Position numbers and translations under genes: made by a program
Assembly (NCBI GenBank): GCA_019096065.1
Contig: JAGUCH010000003.1
Span: 5,456,001 to 5,520,000 of the forward strand
Reading direction: 5' to 3'
Length of the DNA: 64,000 nt
From: Paracyclopina nana
Lineage: Eukaryota; Arthropoda; Copepoda; Cyclopoida; Cyclopettidae
Shown here: positions 55,080 through 64,000 of the stretch, piece after piece
Numbering within the stretch: position 1 is the stretch's first letter
How the letters are laid out: each line of letters begins with the position of its first letter
Notes under the pieces: model-generated
Database searches by the model: none
Told to the model about the DNA's origin: nothing
Seen by the model: the letters and a program-made list of their open reading frames with translations, nothing else

Positions 55080-57537
55080 ATTGAAGCGTGGCCGTGTCCT
55101 CACGGCGCAATGCTGGCACCCTATGTCGGGGGGATCCCGTGGCTGGAGGTACCGGGGAGATAGGTGGACCGGTGGTCGCTCCTCCTTCCATCGGTGACTT
55201 CAGGGGCGTCGAGGTCGCGGAGGCCACAGTATTGGGTGCTGGGGCCGAGGGAAGCACAGCCATAATGTAATTGTGCATGGTCTCGTTCTGCCTTGCCAAC
55301 GCGTCGACTTGGGCCTGCAGGTTCCGGTAGAGGCCGTCTTGTTCTTTAAATAGAGCCTCCTTCATGCGTTGGCGGAATCCAGACCGGCGGGGCCCATCGG
55401 TTTCTCCTGGTTCTGCGACCCCATACTTAGGGGGCGCCTCGTCATCATCCTCTTCATCTCCGTCGCTGAGGGCGGCCAGGGGGTACGCCTCGGTTCCTTC
55501 CCGGGTTCGAGGTCGGCGCCGGCCGCGTGTCGGGGGTTGATCTTCGTCATCGTCGTCCCCGCCAGGGAACAGGATCTGATCGTGCCCAAGGTTGGTAAGC
55601 ATCCGCCACGGCATTTCGACCATAAGGAAGGCCGTGTGCCACAAAGCCAAGAACATCCACCAACCCAGTCCGCGTCGTCGGTACAGGATGATCATCCGGA
55701 TGACGGCTCCGAGGATCAACTTGATCAGACCGATAGTGATGAGAGTCCCTGTGAAGTAGGAATAATACTTCCCTACTGAGCTGAAGAAAGGGATGATTGC
55801 GCTGCCGACATGGTCCACCATTTGATCTATGTCTTCCTGCGTCCACAGCGTAGTCGACCTGCTGCCCGTGATGAGCGAGTTGTGAAGCACGTTACTGGTG
55901 ATAGTGTTCACCACGGCCTCCCGACTGCTAAACAAGTGGAGGTAGAGGATGTGGTTGGCCCGTTGTTCTGCCGAGAACACTCCACCCCTAGTCCTCGGCT
56001 GATGTCGTAATGTCCGCTCCGGGGGGGCGTCCGACATGGGGTTGAGTTGCGTAGGGGGCGATACAGGCGTGGATCTGGGGGTGGCACACATCCACTGATT
56101 ATGGATCTTCCATTTAATCGGGGTGATGGAATCGCATGGGACCACGCTGGGCCGGTCGGTCAGCACGAAGGAAAGAGGGTCCGCGAATCGTGTCTCGTTG
56201 TTCACCAGCACGGGAATCTCCTGTGTGCAGTTCGCAATAGACCTGGTGACGGCTTGAACCGGGTAGCAGGAGGTAACATAGGCTACAGCCCCGGCACGGG
56301 TGACTAGATGACCTGGCCCGTGGCTATCAAGGGTGGCGTACGATGAGGAGCCGGAGGCCATACTCTGAAGCTTGGAGTGCAGGATCGATCGTTCGTTCTT
56401 GCAGATAAGTTCCTGGAGGAACTTGAACCTGTCCTGGATATGCAGCGCATGCTGCGAGTGCACGAATGCCAGCTGGGTCTGTATATTCGCACCGTCCATG
56501 TCCTCCGGGTGAAGATACTTGGCCTGGAGGGGTCCATCCCCGGGTCCCACAATCAAGACGGCGAAGTCACGGAGCTGAGTGGTGAACAGTCGCCGCTGGC
56601 ACATGGACTGCACGCCCTTGAGGACGAACCCCGCGAACCGCGACTCTTCTTCGTGGGCGAGGAGGAGCAGGTCCCCTAGGTGACCCGCGTTGCCGCTGAA
56701 GCTGGACGAGTTGCGGTGAGGGTATAGAATGGCCGGCCCTTTGTATACCTCGCTCAGTTCATCTTCGCAGCGGGGGGTCTTGCGCTTAGGCCACACGATG
56801 GTGCCCTCGGCGTCGTCCTGCACGATCAAGTCCTGGAAGTTGGCTGTAAGGTGGTTGGAGAAGACCACACGCCCATTGGCCGTGTTTAGCTTCCCGTAGA
56901 TCGGCTCCACCAACGCATGGATCGTGGTAGTTTCATATGATTTATAAAACGTCACGCCACCACGGATGAAAGTGGTTGGCGGGCACTTGTGATCCTTGTC
57001 GAGCCCACCCTTGGAGAAGTACGACAGGGACACGGGGGTATTGAGCGTGACTTGGACCTTCTTATTCTCCACCAGCAGGAAGCGTTTCTCGGCGGCGTCT
57101 CGGCAGGCTTGCGGCGTTACCAGGTAGGGCCTATTTACGTCCGTCATTTGACTCCCATAACTGATGCTATCGTATCCGCAGCGGGTAACTTCCCGCGATA
57201 TGTGTACTCGGCACCGGTATGCCTTGACGGAGAGGGTCGAGGCCGTCTGCAGTACCTGAATCGTGACATTGACCGGCGACTGATAAGAGCTGCGAATATC
57301 TTCACAGAGTTCAGGCTGGCTCAGGTCGATAGCTTCGTGCATGGCGTCCGGATGCGCGCAGTCATAGGTGGTGAACGAGGTCACCTTGGCGTCTGGGGTG
57401 TACAAATCGGCTGGTCGTGGTGACTGCCCTGGGAAGGCTGCTGCTTGGGCCACTTCGTTGAGGAGGATCCAGTAGCTATACCCGAAGAAGACGAGGAGCA
57501 TCAGCGTGGGGCTGCACAAGCAATGACCTGGATGCAT
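55078..57537 (-). CDS. env: Envelope-like glycoprotein of the gypsy element
   Basis: An unbroken frame of about 819 aa from ATG 57537 (the open frame begins a little earlier at a GTG). It has an N-terminal hydrophobic signal (LMLLVFFGYSYWILL); a Cys-rich ectodomain with potential N-glycosylation sites (SPVNVT, YPHRNSS); an Arg-rich stretch RTRG near residue 515; and a membrane anchor near residues 600-650 (YFTGTLITIGLIKLILGAV, then a second hydrophobic part LGWWMFLALWHTAFLMV). An acidic/basic cytosolic tail follows with a short coiled-coil-like segment. Layout is that of a class of viral fusion glycoproteins. It does not look like the baculovirus-F-type env of Drosophila gypsy; a mononegavirus (for example chuvirus-like) G origin is possible but unproven. 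Confidence 0.75.
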   Translation of the reverse strand: MHPGHCLCSPTLMLLVFFGYSYWILLNEVAQAAAFPGQSPRPADLYTPDAKVTSFTTYDCAHPDAMHEAIDLSQPELCEDIRSSYQSPVNVTIQVLQTASTLSVKAYRCRVHISREVTRCGYDSISYGSQMTDVNRPYLVTPQACRDAAEKRFLLVENKKVQVTLNTPVSLSYFSKGGLDKDHKCPPTTFIRGGVTFYKSYETTTIHALVEPIYGKLNTANGRVVFSNHLTANFQDLIVQDDAEGTIVWPKRKTPRCEDELSEVYKGPAILYPHRNSSSFSGNAGHLGDLLLLAHEEESRFAGFVLKGVQSMCQRRLFTTQLRDFAVLIVGPGDGPLQAKYLHPEDMDGANIQTQLAFVHSQHALHIQDRFKFLQELICKNERSILHSKLQSMASGSSSYATLDSHGPGHLVTRAGAVAYVTSCYPVQAVTRSIANCTQEIPVLVNNETRFADPLSFVLTDRPSVVPCDSITPIKWKIHNQWMCATPRSTPVSPPTQLNPMSDAPPERTLRHQPRTRGGVFSAEQRANHILYLHLFSSREAVVNTITSNVLHNSLITGSRSTTLWTQEDIDQMVDHVGSAIIPFFSSVGKYYSYFTGTLITIGLIKLILGAVIRMIILYRRRGLGWWMFLALWHTAFLMVEMPWRMLTNLGHDQILFPGGDDDDEDQPPTRGRRRPRTREGTEAYPLAALSDGDEEDDDEAPPKYGVAEPGETDGPRRSGFRQRMKEALFKEQDGLYRNLQAQVDALARQNETMHNYIMAVLPSAPAPNTVASATSTPLKSPMEGGATTGPPISPVPPATGSPRHRVPALRREDTATLQ

Positions 57538-57573
57538 GGTGGACGTAGTACGTAGTGGTGAGCTAGTGTACAC

Positions 57574-57856
57574 TTTATAAACACTTTATGAATTCCTTTT
57601 GCTAGGAGGTAGTTGGTTATTAACTCAGACTGCAAGAGAGAAGGTAAACGGTTATTATACGCTTGTTTGTCTTGTTAGTGTTTGCGCCCGAATGTCATGG
57701 TTTATATAGCATGAGCATGTGTTAATAATGCAGTTATGATACATATGTGATATGAAATATGGCATGAATGTGGCATAAATGGTGTGCACCCCCCCAAACT
57801 TTGTCATGAGGGAGCAATATTGGTGCGTATTATAGTCTTTTTACACTTGGGTTGTA
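57574..57856. other. Pol-env spacer of the gypsy element
   Basis: AT-rich 280 bp between the end of the pol frame and env. On the minus strand it has pyrimidine runs and several AG dinucleotides, so it could hold the acceptor for a spliced env message; no site is singled out. Confidence 0.35.
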
Positions 57857-58936
57857 TCAGTCCTGAAACACGTCGTCGCACGTTTCTGCGGTAGCTGCTG
57901 ACGGCGCCGACGATGATGTTGAGTGAGAGGCCTCTTTGATCGGTGACGGAATGGACGGTCGAAGAGGTAGTGGCCGCGGTTCTAGCGGCGGGAGCAGGTA
58001 TCTAGTAGCTTGGTGCACAGTTGGCGGCTTGTCCTGCAAATGCTGCAGTGGCAACGTATCTTCGTCGGTCGTGCTTCTCCTGTCACCGCTGCGTGTTTTG
58101 GATCTAGACCGTTTGGTGACCGCCTCTGGTCCACCTAAGAATCGCTCGGTGTCAGCCTGCAACATTTCCGCATTTGATCGTCGTTTCCTTTTCACCACTG
58201 TGCTAGTGCGATTGGGCTCGTCGTTGCCTGTAGTAGGGCTTGGCAGTTGCGGAGTATTGTGTGGAGACTCATTATCTGGTGTGGATGAGCGTTCATCCGG
58301 ATCGGATTGGTACCGAGTGCAGTCGTACTCAGGTATCGTGGGGTCATCGTTGAAGGCCGGGAGGGGGTCATCTCGGGCTTCTGGGAACCCGTATTCTCTG
58401 TCCGTCGGGGCCACCGCATACTCATAAGGTACAGCGAGGTCATTAGCGGGCTCTGCCGCGACTTCGAGTGGCGGGTCCGCGAGGAATTCGGCAGATTCGT
58501 CACCTAACATAGACAGATCCAAATCCTCGGCCGGTGGTGCAGTAGACACGTTGCCTTGATCTTGATCAGGTGGGATGTACAACTTGAGGCGGTCTACCGA
58601 GACGACCTGGTTTCGCGCTCGAGTCCAAGACGGGTCTGGTGCTATTTCGTAAGTGAGCTCGTTCACCCGTTTTTCAATTGTCCACGGTCCCGTCCAGAAG
58701 GTTTGTAGCTTCTTGGAGATGCGTGGAATGACCTTCGGAGTGAACAGCCACACTTTCTGTCCCACTACAAACGCACGCTTGTCCATGTGGTAAGCCCGTC
58801 GTTGTCGCTCTATCGAGTTGGAGATGTTCTTCCTTGCCCATTCGTGTGCTAGTTGTATTCGCTCCTTCAGTTGCTTGGCGAACCGGCCTGCTTGCGTGGC
58901 CTTCGCTACAGCCGGCTGCGGGTCCCCAAAGATCAA
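57857..58936 (-). pseudogene. pol: C-terminal part of gypsy Pol (integrase tail), shifted frame
   Basis: Frame continuing the integrase: basic helix region (AKQLKERIQLAHEWARKN), the GPW-type tail domain (FVVGQKVWLFTP, FWTGPWTIEKRV, NQVVSVDRLKLY), then about 220 residues of Pro/Ser/Asp-rich extension. It is separated from the preceding frame by a break near 58940-58970. Confidence 0.8.
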
Positions 58937-59337
58937 GTCCAGGTTGGTTGACGGTTGGCGACCAAAACCATTTCATACGGTGCCGTGACCGTTGAGCATT
59001 TCTTGGTGGTACTGAGGACGAAGAGTGCGCAGGGCACGACTTCGGCCCACTCCGCGTATCGACCTTTGACCATCTTCCTGATGAGCTCGTTGAGATCCCG
59101 ATGCGCCCGTTCGACCGGGTTGCTGCGCGGGTTGTATGAAGGAGTAGTGGTGGCTTGTATTCCCAGGGCCGCGCATACTTCCCGCATGAGATGGGCCGTG
59201 AAATGAGTCCCTTGATCGGTGTGTAGTCTCTCTGGAAGGCCGAATCTAGGGATGATTTCGGTCGTCAAAAACCGCACGGCTGTTTCGGCATCATTGGAAC
59301 CGCACGGAAAGCTTCGATCCATTTGGTGAAGACGCAC
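58933..59337 (-). pseudogene. pol: Middle part of gypsy integrase, shifted frame
   Basis: Contains the second and third catalytic residues of the integrase core: Asp in LHTDQGTHFTAH and Glu in NPVERAHRDLNELI. It is out of frame with both the upstream and downstream parts; breaks lie near 59290 and 58950. Read together the three pieces cover a whole integrase, so the gene is damaged by small indels, not by loss. Confidence 0.8.
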
Positions 59338-62204
59338 TTAGCGGTGAACAAGTAGCGGTGACGGTTCGGCGAAGGCTGGAACGGCCCTACGTAGTCGAGG
59401 CTCAAGATCTGGAACGGGTAGCCCGCATAATGCGATTTGAGGGTGTGCAGCTGGTTTTTCTGGCCCGGCTTGGACCGTTGGCAAAGGAGGCAGGACTTGA
59501 CGACTTCATCGGCCAGACGCGTCATGCCTGGGAAGTAAAAGTGCTGAGCGGCCCTGTGGACCACGGAATCGCGCCCTTGGTGTCCCATGGTGTCGTGTAC
59601 GTGGCGGAGGCTGGCTTCCTGCCACTGGCGGGGCACCACCAGCCTCGAGGTTTGCCTCTTCCGATCCAGCAAGCGAAGAGCACCCTGCCGATCCATGGTC
59701 ATGGAGCTTAGTTGCTCCAGCAGCACGCGGCCTCGAGGTGATGCGGCGTTGAGGTTCTCCTGCGAGGGCGACTGTTTCAGTCGGACCAGCTGTCTCAAGA
59801 GGACCAGGTCGTCGTCCTCCTCCTGGGCCGCAGCCCACGCTTCCGGCTTCGTGGGAATCAGCTTGAGATTAGCCACCCGGCAAGCGTCATCATCCGAGAC
59901 GTCGGAGCTGATATGGTCACCCCGCTGTGCCAGGTGGGGCGCTCGGCTGAGGGAATCGGCATTGCCGTGCTTCACTCCCGCCCGGTGCACCACTTCGAAG
60001 TCGTAGTTGGAGATGGTGTCGAGCCATCGGCCCAGCATTCCCGTGGGCGCTTCCATGGAGCGGATCCAGAGGAGGGCCCGATGGTCAGTGCGCAAGATGA
60101 ACCGGCGGTGTTGCAGGTAATACTTGAATTGCTTGATGAAAATTATTACGGCCACCAGCTCGCCCTGATTAGCGGAATAGTTGCTTTGAGCAGCGTTCAA
60201 CTTTTTGGCGCCGTACAAGATGACTCTTTCCTTGCGATCTTGGACTTGGGAAAGAACCCCCCCAACAGCCCTGTTTTCTTGCGAGAAATCCGTGTCCAGG
60301 ATGAAAGGGTTAGGCGAAGAGAAGTCCGGATAGGCCAGTACAGGCGCAGAGGTCAGCCTTCTCTTGAGTTCGTCGAAAGCGGCCCGAAACTCCGGGCTGG
60401 GTTGAAAAACATGGTTGTCGCTGGTGCCGTCGTCCTTGGAGAGCTTGTCCGACAGGGGCGCCGCGACATGTTGGTACTTCTCAATGAAGGATCGGTAATA
60501 ATTGGCCTTGCCAAGGAAGATACGCAGCTGCTTCCTGGTGTTAGGCAGAGGCCATTCACGGATGAGGTCAATGTAGGCTGGCATGACCTCGAGACCCTGA
60601 GGAGTGACAACATGCCCCAAGTATGTCACTCTGGATTGGAACAGGTGACATTTTGACGGCTTCAACAGAAGTCCTGCTTTCTCGTGGGCCTGCAGCACCA
60701 GGCGCAAGTTGCGGAGGTGGGACTCGAAGTCGGTTGAATGAACTAAGCAATCGTCGAGGTATGGAAGGGCCACGTCCCATGATATGCCCTCCAGTACCAT
60801 TCTGTTAAGGCGGCTGTACGTCTTGGGCGCATTGGTGAGGCCGAAGGGCATCTTGAGGAAGGCGTATGAGCCGTCTCCTGTGGAAAAGGTGGTCTTCTCC
60901 ACGTCCTCTGCCCGTATGGGAACCACGTTAAAGGCACCCACCGCATCCAACGTTGAGAATACCGTGGAGCGGGCCAATCGGCTGAGGTTGTCCCTGACGT
61001 CTCCGATGGGGTGTGAGTCGACTACAGTAGCCTTGTTGAGTTCCCTATAATCCACGCACCATCGCAGCGTGCCGTCCTTCTTGCGAACGGGAACGAGAGG
61101 CGCGGACCACGGCGAAGTGATGGGCGTGATGACTTCTTCCTCCAACCACTTCTGGATCTGCTCCTTCAGGGACGCCTCGAGGTTCGGGTTGATGGGTCGC
61201 CGACGGATGTTGATGGGCTTCGTCCCAGGCTTAAGGTCTATGGCGTGCTCGACCAGTGTGGTCTGCCCCGTGCGGCCGTCGAATGAAAAGGCTCCGACAT
61301 GGGCCGCGAGCAGGGTGGCGGCTTGAGCCAGCCGCTTGGGGTTATCCTTGAGCATGTCGTTCTCGTTCAGCTTGAAGGTGTCAATGATAAGGTCGGCCTG
61401 CTCGTAACGGCGCTTGGCCTCGGATTCCGACTGCTTCCGGCTGGTACTGCGGGTGGTGACCGGCGTGCGCACCGCGTGCACCGAGGGAGCAGCCTCCGTT
61501 CCGCTGGGGTCGTCGCTTTCTTCGTAGACACGGAGAGTGCCGTAGGTCACTCCACCTTTAAGGCGGAGCGGGTGATCCAGGGGGTTCAGCACCCCAACTG
61601 CCAGGCTGCCGCCGGCCGGCGGCTGGACTAATGCAATGTTCCAGGGCGCCAGCTGCGTCTGCGCAGCAAACTGGGGCTCTGCCTCGAGGGCGGCGGCCCG
61701 CGTGGACCCGTGAGGCCAGTGAGGGGCTACGGCGGCCACCAGGGTGACAGTGCGGGCTGGAATGTTGACGGGCCGCAGGATCCGGACTTCATACTCTTCC
61801 TGATCCTCGGCAGGTTGGAGGGCGCCCACCAGCGGGATCTGCTTCCCGTGCACGCGCAGGGTCCCTTGGGAGTGGAGCTGGTCGATGCGGTGGTGGCTCA
61901 AGAAGGGCCCTGACAAGTTGAAATCCATGGAGAGGTTCCGCACCACTGCGGGTCGGATAGAGAAGGAGTGAGGGTGATTGCCCAGCTGCACTCGCAGTGG
62001 CTGCCGTAACTCCCCTAGGACCTGGAGACGTTGCTGTGCGTGGGCGGTGCCCACCGCGGGCATGTCGAGCATGGGTCGGAGACCGTGGGGAAGAACTCCA
62101 AGTCGGCGGGCAAAATTCTCGGAGATGCACGTGCGCCAGCTGTTGCCGCTGTCGACCAGGGCCCGGGCCTTGATCTTGCCGATGCGAATCGGGACTTGAG
62201 CCAT
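59265..62204 (-). CDS. pol: Gypsy Pol: protease, reverse transcriptase, RNase H, start of integrase
   Basis: 979 aa from ATG 62204; the frame is also open upstream across the gag stop in the -1 register. Aspartic protease: ARALVDSGNSWRT. Reverse transcriptase: RWCVDYRELNKATV, MPFGLTNAPKTY and the catalytic box PYLDDCLVHS. RNase H: FILDTDFSQENRAVGGVLSQ and FILRTDHRALLW. Integrase HHCC zinc finger (HDTMGHQGRDSVVHRAAQH, CLLCQRS) and the first core Asp (LSLDYVGPF). The frame runs into a stop at 59265 shortly after a break near 59290. Confidence 0.92.
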   Translation of the reverse strand: MAQVPIRIGKIKARALVDSGNSWRTCISENFARRLGVLPHGLRPMLDMPAVGTAHAQQRLQVLGELRQPLRVQLGNHPHSFSIRPAVVRNLSMDFNLSGPFLSHHRIDQLHSQGTLRVHGKQIPLVGALQPAEDQEEYEVRILRPVNIPARTVTLVAAVAPHWPHGSTRAAALEAEPQFAAQTQLAPWNIALVQPPAGGSLAVGVLNPLDHPLRLKGGVTYGTLRVYEESDDPSGTEAAPSVHAVRTPVTTRSTSRKQSESEAKRRYEQADLIIDTFKLNENDMLKDNPKRLAQAATLLAAHVGAFSFDGRTGQTTLVEHAIDLKPGTKPINIRRRPINPNLEASLKEQIQKWLEEEVITPITSPWSAPLVPVRKKDGTLRWCVDYRELNKATVVDSHPIGDVRDNLSRLARSTVFSTLDAVGAFNVVPIRAEDVEKTTFSTGDGSYAFLKMPFGLTNAPKTYSRLNRMVLEGISWDVALPYLDDCLVHSTDFESHLRNLRLVLQAHEKAGLLLKPSKCHLFQSRVTYLGHVVTPQGLEVMPAYIDLIREWPLPNTRKQLRIFLGKANYYRSFIEKYQHVAAPLSDKLSKDDGTSDNHVFQPSPEFRAAFDELKRRLTSAPVLAYPDFSSPNPFILDTDFSQENRAVGGVLSQVQDRKERVILYGAKKLNAAQSNYSANQGELVAVIIFIKQFKYYLQHRRFILRTDHRALLWIRSMEAPTGMLGRWLDTISNYDFEVVHRAGVKHGNADSLSRAPHLAQRGDHISSDVSDDDACRVANLKLIPTKPEAWAAAQEEDDDLVLLRQLVRLKQSPSQENLNAASPRGRVLLEQLSSMTMDRQGALRLLDRKRQTSRLVVPRQWQEASLRHVHDTMGHQGRDSVVHRAAQHFYFPGMTRLADEVVKSCLLCQRSKPGQKNQLHTLKSHYAGYPFQILSLDYVGPFQPSPNRHRYLFTAKCVFTKWIEAFRAVPMMPKQPCGF

Positions 62205-62278
62205 GAATCGTTGATGGCTGGCGATGTGGTCGAGAGCTGCTAATATGGAGGAAGGTGAGGGGACCCGGCTGGAGCTCT

Positions 62279-63649
62279 CTACAACCGGGTCGAGTCGTTT
62301 CCCGGTGCCGCATCATCCGAGACCTCGGATTCGGGTTCCTCCTTGGGCGTGGCCTCGTAGATTTCATTGACTCGAGCCTTTTTGTTGGTCTTGCCCGACG
62401 AGCCTTGCCGATCGGAGGTCCTTTTCTGGTCGGAGGCGCGCCTTCGTCCTCGACCTCGGGAACTCTGCCCTCGACCCGCCTGGTCCTTGTTGAGGGAAGC
62501 TGCGTGAGCCCACTTGTCGATCTTGGGGTCGTAGCGGCCAGTACGTTTGTCGGAGTCGAGGGTCCTGCATTCGCTCTTGCGGTGGCCCTTACGCTCGCAG
62601 TAGAAGCATACGATCGTGGAGTCGTCGCCGGTTCCGGGAATCATGGCGGCAACGCGGCCTTTACCTTGCCCCAACGACAACCAACATTCAGCTTGACTGG
62701 CGGCTTCCAAGGCATCGGCCATGGTGGTGAATTTGTGCCCGGCGATGCCCATGACCACATCCTTGCGATGAAGCTTGGTCACAAACATACGGATCAAGTC
62801 GGGGTAGGTCTCGACCTCCTTGGCCAGCTCAGGCTTGGCGCGGACGAAGATGCTACGCAGTCTAGCGTGCCATTGGGGAATCCCTTCATCAGAGCGCTGA
62901 TGGGCCGTTTCGAGGGCTATACGGGCCACCTGGGACGACGTGGCGGTGACGAAGAACCTCTCGTAGGCGTCGAGCAGGTGCTTGAGGGTGAAGTTTTCGT
63001 CCGTCAGGAACAGATCTACCTCATTGATAGTGCGAAGTGCCGCACCCACCATGGCATGCTTGACCTCCAGTTTCTTGGTGGCCTCGGTGTCCTTGGACCC
63101 CAAGAAGGTGGCTTCCACATGGAGGCGGAAGGTGAGCCACTTGTCAGCTTCCGTGTCCTCGAACTTTTCGAGTTTGCGCTTGCGCCCAGAACGAGCAGCG
63201 GCGTTTTCAGCCTCGAGACGGCGGGTGTTGATCTCCAGGAGCCGTAGCTCGGCCTCTTGTTTGCGGGCCTGTGCATCCGCCTGCCGCTGGGCCTCTATGG
63301 ACTTCAGAAATTGCAGCAGCATCGACTGCGACAGCCCCTCAGTGTCGGGGTTGGCGCCAGCCGGGTTGGTCTCAGCTGGTTGGTTGGGCGGATCCGTTCT
63401 AGCCCCGGACCCGGGGCGAGGCCTGGTCCCGGTAGCGGCCTCAACGGCCGATCCTTGGTTCCGCGGAAACCCAAGAGGGTCTAGGCCAGAGCGGCTCCCG
63501 GCGGCGGCCCCATGGGCCCCGCGGGTGCTTAAATCGGCTTCGAAGCGTTGTTGGAGCCCGGTGGGGTGTGGCCCCAACTCGTGGCTGTCTGGGGACGCCC
63601 CGAGCTCCTCGTTTGCGGAGGTGTGAGGAGGAGATCGTTCGACAGGCAT
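62279..63649 (-). CDS. gag: Gypsy Gag
   Basis: 456 aa from ATG 63649 (MPVERSPPHTSANEELG). Middle region helical and capsid-like (KWLTFRLHVEATFLG, LLDAYERFFVTATSS, HQRSDEGIPQWHARLRSIF). One CCHC zinc knuckle CFYCERKGHRKSEC, then an Arg/Lys/Gly-rich nucleic-acid-binding tail. The frame is intact. Pol lies in the -1 frame; unlike in the BEL element no canonical slippery heptamer is obvious at the stop. Confidence 0.9.
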   Translation of the reverse strand: MPVERSPPHTSANEELGASPDSHELGPHPTGLQQRFEADLSTRGAHGAAAGSRSGLDPLGFPRNQGSAVEAATGTRPRPGSGARTDPPNQPAETNPAGANPDTEGLSQSMLLQFLKSIEAQRQADAQARKQEAELRLLEINTRRLEAENAAARSGRKRKLEKFEDTEADKWLTFRLHVEATFLGSKDTEATKKLEVKHAMVGAALRTINEVDLFLTDENFTLKHLLDAYERFFVTATSSQVARIALETAHQRSDEGIPQWHARLRSIFVRAKPELAKEVETYPDLIRMFVTKLHRKDVVMGIAGHKFTTMADALEAASQAECWLSLGQGKGRVAAMIPGTGDDSTIVCFYCERKGHRKSECRTLDSDKRTGRYDPKIDKWAHAASLNKDQAGRGQSSRGRGRRRASDQKRTSDRQGSSGKTNKKARVNEIYEATPKEEPESEVSDDAAPGNDSTRL

Positions 63650-64000
63650 GATGAATGAGCGGCGGCTGCAGAGCGAAAGGGGTTGGCTTAAGGCCTTGGT
63701 GAAAGTAAGTGAATGAATATTTACCGAGAGTGGCGTAAAAAGCGCGAGAGCAGGGGTGTAACAACTTGGAGTGAATCCAAAGAACTGTGTCTTTTCCCCC
63801 TGGTACTCGATCTTTTATAGCCTCTCTCATCCCCTGTGCAGCGGCCGCTCACCCGCAGCATCCGCTGCATTTTTCCGACCCTTGGGTGATCGTTTTAGCA
63901 TGGCAATTGAAATTGTTTGTGCGATCCGGTCCTCGATAGGAGATTTTGACGATCGTAAAACAAGAAGGTTGTTTGGAGCGACTGCTGTGCATGCGAGAAT
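63650..64000 (-). mobile_element. Gypsy 5' leader, incomplete
   Basis: Untranslated leader between gag and the 5' LTR, which lies outside the window. It holds a TATAAAA on the minus strand (63819-63813), 164 nt before the gag ATG. Confidence 0.6.

Larger units (their letters stand above)
54873..64000 (-). mobile_element. Ty3/gypsy LTR retroelement with env-like gene (5' end beyond window)
   Basis: On the minus strand the order is gag (63649-62279), pol (62204 to about 57857, with two frame breaks), env-like ORF (57537-55078), polypurine tract and 3' LTR. At least 9.1 kb lies in the window. It sits inside the pol gene of the BEL element. The gene order and env place it with errantivirus-like or other env-carrying gypsy elements. 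Confidence 0.92.

Noticed and set aside
55369-57423. Plus-strand frames opposite env
   Set aside because: No recognisable domains; explained as antisense shadows of the GC-rich env sequence.
60353-63626. Several plus-strand frames of 200-330 aa opposite gypsy gag and pol
   Set aside because: They mirror the minus-strand coding sequence in GC-rich DNA and contain no known motifs.

Overview
The window is nuclear DNA from a compact animal genome, almost certainly an arthropod. Spliceosomal introns are tiny (often 53-70 bp, GT..AG), genes are closely packed on both strands, and one gene is a CUB-domain secreted protein of a Cys-pattern type familiar from arthropods. I cannot name the species; a crustacean or another small-genome arthropod is an inference. 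Exon joins below were worked out by hand from splice consensus, reading phase and protein-family conservation.

Layout. (1) 1-322: edge of an LTR retroelement (5' leader with a primer-binding-site-like sequence, then a 197-bp LTR). (2) 1.2-39.4 kb: a gene-rich block of conserved genes: HMBS(-), SART1(+), NDUFA9(+), a KDM7/PHF8-type histone demethylase(-), EOGT(+), IDI1(+), a secreted protein ending in a CS-alpha-beta (defensin-like) domain(+) with an antisense tRNA-Ile(AAU) in its intron, a CUB protein(-), a MARVEL four-pass membrane protein(-), a Maf-type bZIP factor(-), TPP2(-), PLC-gamma(-), PSMA6(+), GPALPP1(-), a PUR-like protein(+), MPP10(-) and an unrecognised zinc-knuckle protein(-). 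Many pairs are divergent with about 0.3-0.6 kb between start codons, suggesting shared promoters; others converge, in one case with only 20 bp between stops. (3) 39.4-48.3 kb: an AT-rich, gene-free repeat bed with several non-autonomous elements: an 81-bp-TIR element with 9-bp target duplication, paired palindromes, units bounded by 14-bp inverted repeats that contain tRNA-like sequences, and a tRNA-bearing foldback. (4) 48.3-54.9 kb: a BEL/Pao LTR retrotransposon (tRNA-Lys PBS, gag, then pol by a textbook -1 frameshift signal) whose pol is cut before integrase. (5) 54.9-64.0 kb: a Ty3/gypsy element on the minus strand with gag, pol and an env-like gene, inserted into the BEL pol; its 3' LTR looks identical to the LTR at 126-322.

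The host genes are mostly housekeeping: heme synthesis, complex I, splicing, ribosome biogenesis, proteasome and peptide turnover, isoprenoid synthesis, phosphoinositide signalling and chromatin. They show no common pathway. The more unusual content is the nested retroelements with their env-like gene and frameshift signal, the several short elements with readable target duplications, the CS-alpha-beta fusion protein, and the EOGT-IDI1 pair, which could be co-transcribed.
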